NCBI GenBank assembly: GCA_020439485.1
Contig: JAGQSP010000123.1
Location: 1 to 13,897 of the forward strand
From: Acidimicrobiales bacterium
GTDB taxonomy: Bacteria; Actinomycetota; Acidimicrobiia; Acidimicrobiales; Poriferisodalaceae
DNA: 13,897 bases
Reading direction: 5' to 3'
A model generated the notes under the pieces. That model was not told the DNA's origin. It saw nothing but the letters and a program-made list of their open reading frames with translations, and made no database searches. Both the position numbers and the translations under genes were made by a program. This document shows, one piece after another, positions 6,390 to 13,353 of this stretch. Each line of letters begins with the position of its first letter. Within the stretch, counting starts at the first letter, position 1.

Positions 6390-8729
6390 TCACCTTGTTC
6401 GGAACGGACGCGGGTCTACACGGTGGGCTATCAACAAGACCAACACAGCTCCGACGCTCGATGCAACGAGCATCGTCAGCCAATGGATGGCGGGCGGGGC
6501 GTCGAGTTCGAAGAACGTGTTGAGCGGCCCGATCGCACTGATGAGGGTGTAGGCGGCGGCCATCGACGAGACCAGCAGGGCGCGACGCTTGTTGATGGGC
6601 CTGGCTGCCGCGGCCAGAATCGCTAGACCCACCGACAGCAACACCACGGTGGCGGCGGTACGGGCCTCGGTCAGTGTCGCGTCGCTGCGCCGCACGATTT
6701 CGTATGCAGTGAAAGTTGCCACTGCGGCCACGGCACCGGTCGGAACAGCAACCGAGACGATGCGCTTGATGAACCCGGATCGGGCGCGGGTGTCGTTGGG
6801 AGCCAACGCCAGAAAGAAACCGGGCACACCGATCGAGAACGTGCCTATCAGGGTCAGATGACGCGGCAGGAACGGAAACGGTGAACCGAACAGGCCCGAG
6901 CCCAGCGCCAGCAAGACCGCGTACGCGGCCTTGGCTACGAACAGGGTCGCAACCCGCTCGATGTTGTTGATCACCTTGCGGCCCTCGGACAACACCAGCG
7001 GCAGCGTCGAGAACCGATTGTCCAGCAGGGTCAGCTGAGCCACAGACCGGCTGGCTGCCGAGCCCGAGCCCATGGCGATGCCCATGTCGGCGTCTTTCAG
7101 GGCCAAGACGTCGTTGACGCCGTCGCCTGTCATGGCCACCACGTGTCCCTGACTCTGCAGCGCCTTGACCATGGCCCGCTTCTGGTGAGGGGTCACGCGA
7201 CCAAACACCGCGGACGTGGTCAGGATCGTTGCCAGCTGGTCTTCGTCGTCTGGCAGGTCGCGGGCGTCGAAACCGGTCTCGGTTTGGGGAACCCCGGCCC
7301 GAGCCGCAACGGCTGCGACCGTGGCGGGATGGTCTCCGGATATGACCCGAAGCGAAATCCCTTGCTCGACGAGGAACCTCAGGATCTCGGGCGCATCGGG
7401 CCTGACCTCGTCTTCGAGCAGGACGAGAGCGCGAGCGGTCAGGTCGGATGGGAGCTCGGGTGCGTCGGGGTCGAGAGGCTGGGCGCTGGACGCCAGCATC
7501 ACCACCCGGCGGCCCGCTTGCGTGTGCTGGGCCAGCCGATCTTCGTCGAAGGTCGTCATGACCATCTCAGGAGCGCCGAGCACCCAGGTGCCGTGGGTTC
7601 CGAACGAGGTTGCAGCCCACTTGCGGGCCGAGCTGAACGGAACGACGGCAGTGGCGTCCCAGGTCGGCGCGTCGGGATGCGCCCTGGCTATGGCGGCCAG
7701 CGTTGCGTTGGGGTTTGGGTCGGCCGCCGCCAGCGAAGCCAGCGCGCTTTCGATGGTGGGCTCGTCGCCCTCGACTATGTCCAGCGCGCCATAGGCGATC
7801 TCGCCGGTTGTGATGGTGCCGGTCTTGTCCAGGCACAACACATCTACACGGGCCAACAATTCGACCGATGCCAACTCCTTGGCCAACGCCTGTCGTTTGG
7901 CAAGGGCGAGGATGCCCACGATGAAGGTGATGCTGGTAAGCAAAACCAGACCGTCCGGCACCATCGCCACTGCCGCCGCCACGGTGCCCTGAAGCGCCAG
8001 CTGCCACGTTGGTTCGGCGTCTAGCAGGCGCCACAACAACAAGATGCCCACCGGTGGGATGATCACGGTGAGCCACTTGAGGATCAGAGAGATCCCGTTG
8101 CGCAGCTCGCTGTTTACCAGAGTGAACCGTTTGGCTTCCTGGGCCAGGCTGTTGGCGTAGCTGCCGGCTCCGATTCGGGTGGCCACGAAGCGGCCCGATC
8201 CGGAGGCCACGAAGCTTCCTGACAGGACCTCGTCGCCCTCCGACTTGGAGACGGCATCGGATTCGCCGGTCAGCAGGCTCTCGTCCATGTCGAGCCCCAC
8301 TGCCTCTATGACCGTGCCGTCGACAACGACTTGGTCGCCCGGGCCCACTACGAGCAGATCGTCCTCGACCACCTCGTCTACCGCGACGTGCAGTTCCTGG
8401 CCGTCGCGTACGACCCGGGCCACGGGCGCGTTCAGCAGGGCGAGCTCGTCGAGTGTGCGCTTGGCGCGAATCTCTTGCACGATGCCGATGACCGAGTTCG
8501 ACACGATGACGCCGGCAAACAGGGCGTCGCCGGGCTTGCCCGCCACCAGGATCAGCACCAACAAGGTGCCCATGATCATGTTGACCGTGGTGAAGATGTT
8601 GGCCCGGTAGATCTGGGCGATGGTTCGGCTGGGGCCGTCGAGTGCGACGTTCACTCGCCCCTCGCGCTTGCGCTGTTCGACCTCTTGGGCAGTGAGGCCC
8701 GATGAGGCGGGGGTTCTGGCCGAGGACAT
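6390..8729 (-). CDS. P-type cation-translocating ATPase (HAD-IC, CtpE-like)
   Basis: A 779-residue P-type ATPase with all core motifs. These are the actuator-domain LTGES (153-157), the phosphorylation site DKTGTIT (301-307), a nucleotide-domain LGAPE (384-388), a late phosphorylation-domain SGDHPAT (464-470) and the hinge TGDGVND (534-540). Membrane helices: two near 45-88, two near 215-280 and about six from ~595 to 770. The helix-4 ion-site motif is V-P-D-G-L (257-261), not the CPC of copper pumps or the PEGL of SERCA-like Ca pumps. There is no N-terminal heavy-metal domain. Overall plan resembles mycobacterial CtpE, linked to Ca2+ uptake, so a divalent cation such as Ca2+ is the best guess. 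ATG at 8729 (complement) has an AGGA SD. It is the first gene of a two-gene unit, divergent from lgt. Confidence 0.9.
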   Translation of the reverse strand: MSSARTPASSGLTAQEVEQRKREGRVNVALDGPSRTIAQIYRANIFTTVNMIMGTLLVLILVAGKPGDALFAGVIVSNSVIGIVQEIRAKRTLDELALLNAPVARVVRDGQELHVAVDEVVEDDLLVVGPGDQVVVDGTVIEAVGLDMDESLLTGESDAVSKSEGDEVLSGSFVASGSGRFVATRIGAGSYANSLAQEAKRFTLVNSELRNGISLILKWLTVIIPPVGILLLWRLLDAEPTWQLALQGTVAAAVAMVPDGLVLLTSITFIVGILALAKRQALAKELASVELLARVDVLCLDKTGTITTGEIAYGALDIVEGDEPTIESALASLAAADPNPNATLAAIARAHPDAPTWDATAVVPFSSARKWAATSFGTHGTWVLGAPEMVMTTFDEDRLAQHTQAGRRVVMLASSAQPLDPDAPELPSDLTARALVLLEDEVRPDAPEILRFLVEQGISLRVISGDHPATVAAVAARAGVPQTETGFDARDLPDDEDQLATILTTSAVFGRVTPHQKRAMVKALQSQGHVVAMTGDGVNDVLALKDADMGIAMGSGSAASRSVAQLTLLDNRFSTLPLVLSEGRKVINNIERVATLFVAKAAYAVLLALGSGLFGSPFPFLPRHLTLIGTFSIGVPGFFLALAPNDTRARSGFIKRIVSVAVPTGAVAAVATFTAYEIVRRSDATLTEARTAATVVLLSVGLAILAAAARPINKRRALLVSSMAAAYTLISAIGPLNTFFELDAPPAIHWLTMLVASSVGAVLVLLIAHRVDPRPFRTR

Positions 8730-8814
8730 CAGTTGATCCTAGAAGCCCGTGCCGGTCGAAAGGCGGCTGGCGGCCGAAGGAAGAACCGAGCGACTTTGTA
8801 GGGTTTCTGCGGTG

Positions 8815-9663
8815 ATGACCCTGTCGATCTCAAGCGCGTTGCTCTCGTCGATTCCGAGCCCTTCGTCGGGGGTTTTGGACATCGGCCCGATTCCGCTGCG
8901 CGCCTATGGCATTTGTATCGGGCTTGGCGTCATCGCCGCAGTGCTGTTGTCTCAGCGTCGGTGGGCCAGCTGCGGCCACGACCCCGACGACATCGCCACC
9001 GTGGCTACCTGGGCCGTCCCGGCGGGTGTCGTGGGTGGTCGGCTGTATCACGTGATCACCGACAACCAGCGGTTTCGAGGCCAGTGGCTCGATGCTTTCA
9101 AGATCTGGGAAGGCGGCCTTGGCGTGTGGGGGGCCGTTGCTGGTGGAGCCGTCGGTGCCTACGTGGTCGCCAAGCGTCGCGGCTACGACCTCGGAGACCT
9201 CTTTTATGCCACCGCGCCGGCGATTCCTTTGGCCCAGGCCATCGGCCGGTTCGGCAACTATTTCAATCAGGAGCTGTTCGGGCGTCCTACCGACGTTCCC
9301 TGGGCGCTCGAGATAGACCCCGCACACCGCCCGACCGGATACGAGGCCTTCGAGACGTTCCACCCGACTTTCCTGTACGAGGCCCTGTGGAATCTGGCGG
9401 TGGTTGCGGCGGTCATCTGGGTGGTGCCACGAGTGTTGCCCAACCTGAGGCGTGGGTTTCACTTCGCCGCCTACGTGTTCCTGTACACGATCGGCCGGCT
9501 CTGGATAGAGCTGATGCGAATCGACTCGGCCAACAAGGTTCTCGGCGTTCGGCTGAATGTGTGGACCAGCATCATCGTCGGCTCCGTCGCAGCGGGGCTG
9601 ATCTGGTACGGCAACCGCAGTCGAAGCCGCCAGCCCGAGGCTTCCGCGGAATCGGTGACCTAA
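8815..9663 (+). CDS. lgt: Phosphatidylglycerol:prolipoprotein diacylglyceryl transferase
   Basis: A 282-residue multi-pass membrane enzyme that attaches diacylglycerol to the lipobox cysteine of prolipoproteins, the first step of lipoprotein maturation. Diagnostic features are PIPLRAYGICIGLGV (25-39), the Lgt signature GRFGNYFNQELFGRPT (144-159) with the essential Arg/Asn/Glu positions, HPTFLYEALWN (183-193) and IGRLWIELMRID (226-237). At the E. coli His103 position the sequence is EGGLGVWGA, with Trp instead of His; this form is common in Actinobacteria. ATG 8815 is chosen; GTG 8812 is immediately adjacent and has better spacing from the GGG at 8801-8803. A longer start at 8749 would add 22 charged residues unlike Lgt. 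It is 85 bases from the divergent ATPase gene. Confidence 0.95.
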   Translation: MTLSISSALLSSIPSPSSGVLDIGPIPLRAYGICIGLGVIAAVLLSQRRWASCGHDPDDIATVATWAVPAGVVGGRLYHVITDNQRFRGQWLDAFKIWEGGLGVWGAVAGGAVGAYVVAKRRGYDLGDLFYATAPAIPLAQAIGRFGNYFNQELFGRPTDVPWALEIDPAHRPTGYEAFETFHPTFLYEALWNLAVVAAVIWVVPRVLPNLRRGFHFAAYVFLYTIGRLWIELMRIDSANKVLGVRLNVWTSIIVGSVAAGLIWYGNRSRSRQPEASAESVT

Positions 9664-9840
9664 ACCATCGTCGGAGCTAAACCGGCCCTACGGACGGTCG
9701 ACGGGGTCTGTACCACACAGACGAGGTCGGCTCTGAGGGCCCACCCCGGTCTGCCATGGATCGATGACATCGGCACGGACGCCGAAAGGCAAACAAGTTC
9801 GTGTCTGCTCGCAAGAGCAGACGAATCGATGGGATTCGAC
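9664..9840 (+). promoter_or_regulatory. Leader of the flagellar operon, with several hairpins before flgB
   Basis: This is the only non-coding gap before the flagellar operon, so its promoter must lie here or upstream. Visible structures: 9706-9722 (gtctgt/acagac, 5-base loop); 9781-9790 (gcc-gaaa-ggc, GNRA loop); 9803-9822 (gtctgctc/gagcagac, perfect 8 bp, GCAA GNRA loop); and 9823-9837 (gaatc/gattc). The last one contains the ATG at 9829 and the GGGA before the ATG at 9841. A TAAA (9678-9681) lies 15 bases before GTCGACGG, a poor match to a sigma-28 promoter. No known riboswitch consensus was recognised. Confidence 0.45.
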
Positions 9841-10209
9841 ATGGCTGGAATCGCACTTGGCGATGGTCTGCTCGACATCACCTCATACGCTCTGAACGGT
9901 CTGACCCGGCGCGCTGAGGTTCGGGCCAACAACGTGGCCAACAGCGCCACGCCGAACTTCCTCGCGTCCACGGTCGATTTCGAGACGTCCCTGCGGGAAA
10001 AGATCGCCGACCGAGATTTCGACGCAATGGCCGAGCGCAGCCATTCGGTTCACCTGGCCGACGGCTTCATCGACGAGCGAGGCAACAGCGTCGATCTCGA
10101 GATGGAGACGACCAATCTGGTGCAGGACAACCTGCTGTTCCAGGCGGTCATCAACGGGTTCAACTACAAGGTCGGAATCCTGCGCCGAGCGATGGGTAAC
10201 AACGCATGA
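9829..10209 (+). CDS. flgB: Flagellar basal-body rod protein FlgB
   Basis: A proximal rod subunit of the flagellar basal body, exported by the flagellar type III system and polymerised above the MS ring. The 126-residue length is usual for FlgB (~120-140). The N-terminal rod signature is RAEVRANNVANSATPNFLA, equivalent to the canonical NNIANVNTPGY. The C-terminal half ends LVQDNLLFQAVINGFNYKVGILRRAM, the polymerisation helix typical of FlgB. Two starts are possible: ATG 9829 (MGFDMAG) or ATG 9841 (MAGIALG), the latter having a GGGA six bases before it. It is the first gene of the operon and overlaps flgC by ATGA. Confidence 0.92.
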   Translation: MGFDMAGIALGDGLLDITSYALNGLTRRAEVRANNVANSATPNFLASTVDFETSLREKIADRDFDAMAERSHSVHLADGFIDERGNSVDLEMETTNLVQDNLLFQAVINGFNYKVGILRRAMGNNA

Positions 10210-10604
10210 GCGGGCCCTTTGATGCGATCGAGTTCGCCGCGACGGGTGCGTCTATGGCGAGCACATGGATGGACGTTCTGGGCCACAACCTGGCCAACGT
10301 CAACACGACCACCCGCACCGGCGAAGAGCCCTTCAGGGCCAAGTATCTGATTGTCAAGGAGAACTCGCGCCGCGAGGGCGTCGACATGGCCGACATCGTG
10401 TCTGTAGCCGGCGATGCCCCACTGCGATACGACCCCGACAATCCGCTGGCCGACGAGGATGGATTGGTCCAAGGACCTCTGATCGACGTGGCCGGCCAGA
10501 TGTCGGACATGATCCTCGCCAGCCGGCACTACCAGCTGAACCTGCAGGTCGTCAGGGCCGCCGAAGAGGCGTACCAGGCGGCGCTGGGTATCGGGAGGCC
10601 GTGA
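10206..10604 (+). CDS. flgC: Flagellar basal-body rod protein FlgC
   Basis: A 132-residue proximal rod protein. The N-terminal rod motif GHNLANVNTTTRTGEEPFRAKY and the C-terminal DPDNPLADEDGLVQGPLIDVAGQMSDMILASRHYQ match FlgC, whose family form is DPxHPxAdxxGYVxxPNVdxxxEMxxMixAxRxYq. Length matches the family. It assembles with FlgB, FlgF and FliE into the rod that crosses the peptidoglycan. The ATG overlaps the flgB stop as ATGA, and its stop overlaps the next ATG as TGATG, so translation is probably coupled along the cluster. Confidence 0.94.
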   Translation: MSGPFDAIEFAATGASMASTWMDVLGHNLANVNTTTRTGEEPFRAKYLIVKENSRREGVDMADIVSVAGDAPLRYDPDNPLADEDGLVQGPLIDVAGQMSDMILASRHYQLNLQVVRAAEEAYQAALGIGRP

Positions 10605-10891
10605 TGATTCCGTCCGTTTCAGGCATCGGCGGCGCAGCCGTCGGTCGCATGGCTTCTCCGCAGGCCGCGGGTGCGGGCTTCGGAGACGCGCTTCAGGGCG
10701 CACTCCAGTCGGTGTCGGACAAGGAACGAGCCGCAGACTCTATGGTCACCGCGCTGGCCGCCGGCGAAGACGTCGAGTTGAGCGATGTGGCGGTGGCCAC
10801 CACCGAGGCCGCGTTGGCGGTCGAGTTGCTGGTGACGGTGAGAGACCAGGCGGTTTCGGCGTACCAGCAGATTGCGAGCCTGCAGCTGTGA
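10604..10891 (+). CDS. fliE: Flagellar hook-basal body complex protein FliE
   Basis: A 95-residue protein with the FliE plan: a flexible N-terminus, FGDALQGALQSVSDKERAAD, then LSDVAVATTEAALAVELLVTVRDQAVSAYQQIASLQL. The final VRxxxVxAYQxIxxLQ corresponds to the family's VRNKxVxAYxEIMxMQ. FliE joins the MS ring (FliF) to the rod and is needed for export of rod proteins. ATG 10604 has a GGGAGG SD five bases upstream and overlaps flgC by one base. The next gene is fliI, not fliF as in most bacteria. Confidence 0.9.
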   Translation: MIPSVSGIGGAAVGRMASPQAAGAGFGDALQGALQSVSDKERAADSMVTALAAGEDVELSDVAVATTEAALAVELLVTVRDQAVSAYQQIASLQL

Positions 10892-12243
10892 TGTTGACCG
10901 ACCGCGCCCGCGAATCCACTGCGGTTTCTCGCCACCCCATCGAGGTGGTGAGCGATCTGACGCGCAGTGTCGCAGCCGTCGAAACCGTCGACAGGCGCGG
11001 TCGCCTGGCCCGGGTCACAGAGGGCAGGGTCGAGGTCAGAGGTCTTCAGGTCAGGCATGGGGACATGCTGGCCATATCGGGCCAGGGCCACGAGGTTCTC
11101 GCCCAAACGATCGCGGTGACACCCCATGGGGCGATAGCGGCCCTGTTCGATGTCAGCGAAGGCTTGGGCCAGGGCGATCAGGTGCGCCTCATCGACGATC
11201 CACCCGTGCGGGCCAGTTCTGCCCTGTTGGGTCGGGTCATCGACGCGCTTGGCCGGCCGCTCGACGACAAGGGCCCGCTGGTCGGCGAGCGGGTAGAGCT
11301 TCGCAACGAACGGCCCAACCCGCTGCGCCGTACGCGAATCGACAAGCCGCTGTCGACCGGTGTTCGTGTGATCGATGTGATGACTCCGCTGGCCAAGGGC
11401 CAACGCATGGGCCTGTTCGGTGGCTCAGGTGTGGGCAAGTCGACCTTGCTGGGCATGATGGCCCGCGGTGTCGACTCGGATCTGAACGTCGTCGCCCTGA
11501 TCGGCGAGCGCGGCCGAGAGGTCCGCGAGATGATCGAAGACGAGCTGGGCCCAGAGGGTATGGCGCGCAGTGTTGTCGTGGTCGCGACCTCCGACGAGCC
11601 TGCCATCATGCGTCGACGCGCCGGCGAGCTGGCTGTGCGACTGGCCGAGTACTTCGCCGATGCCGGTTCGGACGTGACGTTGTTCTTCGACTCGCTGACC
11701 CGGCTGGCCATGGCCGAGCGCGAATTGGGTCTGGCCGCAGGTGAGCCACCGACCGCGCGTGGCTACACCCCTTCGGTGTTCGCACTGCTGCCCGCCTTGC
11801 TGGAGCGAACCGGCCCGCGCGAGCGGGGCTCGATCACCGGCCTGTTCACAGTGCTGGTCGACGGCGACGACATGAACGACCCCATCGCCGACAGCGCCCG
11901 GTCGATTCTGGACGGCCACATCGTGCTGGATCGACGTTTGGCCCACCAGGGTCGCTACCCCGCGGTCGATCCTTTGGCATCGATCAGTCGCCTGGCTTCG
12001 GCCATCAGCGAACCCGAAGACGCCGCTGCGGCTACAGCTCTGCGGGCCATGATGGCGGCGGTCGAAGAGGTGCGCGACCTCGTCGAAGTGGGCGCGTACG
12101 CACCCGGTTCGAACCCCACCGCCGACCAGGGCCTGCTGATCGAGGCCGACATCAGGGCTTTGCTCGGTCAGGCCCCCGATGATCTGGTGCACGCCGATGA
12201 GTCGCGTGAACGGGCCAAGGCGATTGTCGAGAGGGTCCGATGA
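10891..12243 (+). CDS. fliI: Flagellum-specific ATP synthase/export ATPase FliI
   Basis: A 450-residue F1-beta-like ATPase of the flagellar type III export apparatus. Walker A is GGSGVGKST (177-185) and Walker B is VTLFFD (262-267). Other marks are GERGREVREMIEDELG, the DEPAIMRRRAGELAVRLAEYF block, the GEPPTARGYTPSVFALLPALLERTG segment and DGHIVLDRRLAHQGRYPAVDPLASISR, all characteristic of FliI/YscN rather than of V- or F-type ATPases. It energises and gates export of rod, hook and filament subunits at the cytoplasmic membrane. ATG 10891 overlaps the fliE stop by one base (TGATG); GTG 10888 is an in-frame alternative. Its regulator FliH would normally be encoded just upstream but is not present. 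Confidence 0.96.
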   Translation: MLTDRARESTAVSRHPIEVVSDLTRSVAAVETVDRRGRLARVTEGRVEVRGLQVRHGDMLAISGQGHEVLAQTIAVTPHGAIAALFDVSEGLGQGDQVRLIDDPPVRASSALLGRVIDALGRPLDDKGPLVGERVELRNERPNPLRRTRIDKPLSTGVRVIDVMTPLAKGQRMGLFGGSGVGKSTLLGMMARGVDSDLNVVALIGERGREVREMIEDELGPEGMARSVVVVATSDEPAIMRRRAGELAVRLAEYFADAGSDVTLFFDSLTRLAMAERELGLAAGEPPTARGYTPSVFALLPALLERTGPRERGSITGLFTVLVDGDDMNDPIADSARSILDGHIVLDRRLAHQGRYPAVDPLASISRLASAISEPEDAAAATALRAMMAAVEEVRDLVEVGAYAPGSNPTADQGLLIEADIRALLGQAPDDLVHADESRERAKAIVERVR

Positions 12244-12677
12244 GCGGCCGGGAATCTCGCCTCGACGTCGTGGCCCGCATTCGGCGGCTCCGCGAACGCA
12301 GCGCCCAGCGACAGTTGGCCGACGCCCAGCTGCGCTACCAGCGCGCCCACGAGAAGATCGAAGAGCTGCGCAAGCCTGCTCTCGAAGCCGACGACCACCT
12401 CGACGTCGTGAAGCTGATGGCCCTGCGCATCCAGGGCATCCGCAGCGCTGAAGAGTTCGAGTTGGCGGCCGAAGAGCTTCGCCACACCAACGCCGAAGTC
12501 GCCGAGGCGATGGAGGCGGTGCGCCACGCCACCAGCCGCCGCAAGGCGGTCGAGAACCTGGCAGAACGCAGGCGGCTCGCGTCCGCTGCGGTGGCGGCCC
12601 GTGCGTCCCAAGCCGCTTTGGACGAGCTCGTGATGATGAGGGAAGCCATGAAGGACAGGAGCTGGATGGATGACTGA
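12240..12677 (+). CDS. fliJ: FliJ-like flagellar export coiled-coil protein
   Basis: A 145-residue, highly charged, almost entirely alpha-helical protein. Its heptad-like patterns are rich in Arg, Glu and Ala from residue ~8 to ~140, with no hydrophobic segments. The family has low sequence conservation, so the call rests on length (~145, usual FliJ), coiled-coil composition and position directly after fliI with an ATGA overlap. FliJ inserts into the FliI hexamer like the gamma subunit of F1, interacts with FlhA and escorts chaperones. The charged, Arg-rich C-terminal half fits. The 3' end overlaps the transglycosylase gene by eight bases. Confidence 0.75.
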   Translation: MSGRESRLDVVARIRRLRERSAQRQLADAQLRYQRAHEKIEELRKPALEADDHLDVVKLMALRIQGIRSAEEFELAAEELRHTNAEVAEAMEAVRHATSRRKAVENLAERRRLASAAVAARASQAALDELVMMREAMKDRSWMDD

Positions 12678-13353
12678 GATCTCCCGCATCTCGTCGCAGG
12701 CAGCACTGCCGACCATCTCGCGGATGACCGGGCTGGTTCGGTTCGCCGACCTGCTGGCCACCGCACAGCCGATGGGCCCAGAGCTGAACCTTCCCGATCA
12801 ACTCGAGCCGACCGCGCTGGCTCCTGCCTGGGCTCCCAATACCGGATCCGTACCTGGCATCGTCGGCGGTTCGACACTGTCTAGTGGGGCGGTCGGGGCG
12901 CTGCCAGAGCGAGCCGGTCAGTGGATCTCCCACATCGAATCCGCAGCCGCGCGCTACGGGCTCGACCCAAACCTGCTGACTGCCCTGGTGTGGACCGAGT
13001 CGGCCTTCAGGCCCGATGCCGTATCCCCCGCGGGTGCGATCGGCCTGGGTCAGCTGATGCCGGGAACCGCGGCCGGCCTGGGTGTCGATCCCAACGATCC
13101 GGTGGCCAACCTCGACGGAGCTGCCAGGTATCTGCGCCAACAACTCGATCGGTTCGGTTCTGTCGATCTGGCCCTGGCGGCCTACAACGCCGGGCCGGGC
13201 AGGGTCGAGCGTTCGGGTGGCATCCCCAACATCGCCGAAACGCAGGCCTACGTGCGCATCGTCTCGTCTCGGTTCGAGACCCTCAAGGGTCGAGCCGACG
13301 GCGCGATCGCCGACAGCACCCAGCCCGGGCAACCGGCGACAGGAGAAGCATGA
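12670..13353 (+). CDS. SLT-type lytic transglycosylase within the flagellar operon
   Basis: A 227-residue protein. Residues ~83-200 form an SLT/goose-lysozyme-like domain: HIESAAARYGLDPNLLTALVWTESAF, with catalytic Glu110 in the T-E-S motif. GAIGLGQLMPGTAAGLG (122-138) and AYNAGPGRVE (171-180) follow, then AYV (193-195). It cuts the MurNAc-GlcNAc bond of peptidoglycan, and in a flagellar operon probably opens the wall for the rod. The first ~80 residues are Pro/Leu/Ala-rich without a hydrophobic Sec signal. Export by the flagellar system itself (as for FlgJ) is therefore an attractive inference. ATG 12670 has AGGAG (12657-12661) at 8 bases and overlaps fliJ by eight bases. It resembles FlgJ in role but lacks its rod-cap domain. 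Confidence 0.87.
   Translation: MTEISRISSQAALPTISRMTGLVRFADLLATAQPMGPELNLPDQLEPTALAPAWAPNTGSVPGIVGGSTLSSGAVGALPERAGQWISHIESAAARYGLDPNLLTALVWTESAFRPDAVSPAGAIGLGQLMPGTAAGLGVDPNDPVANLDGAARYLRQQLDRFGSVDLALAAYNAGPGRVERSGGIPNIAETQAYVRIVSSRFETLKGRADGAIADSTQPGQPATGEA

Noticed and set aside
9678..9704. Sigma-28 promoter for flgB: TAAA-N15-GTCGACGG
   Set aside because: Only about four of eight -10 positions match GCCGATAA; this is near chance for this GC content.
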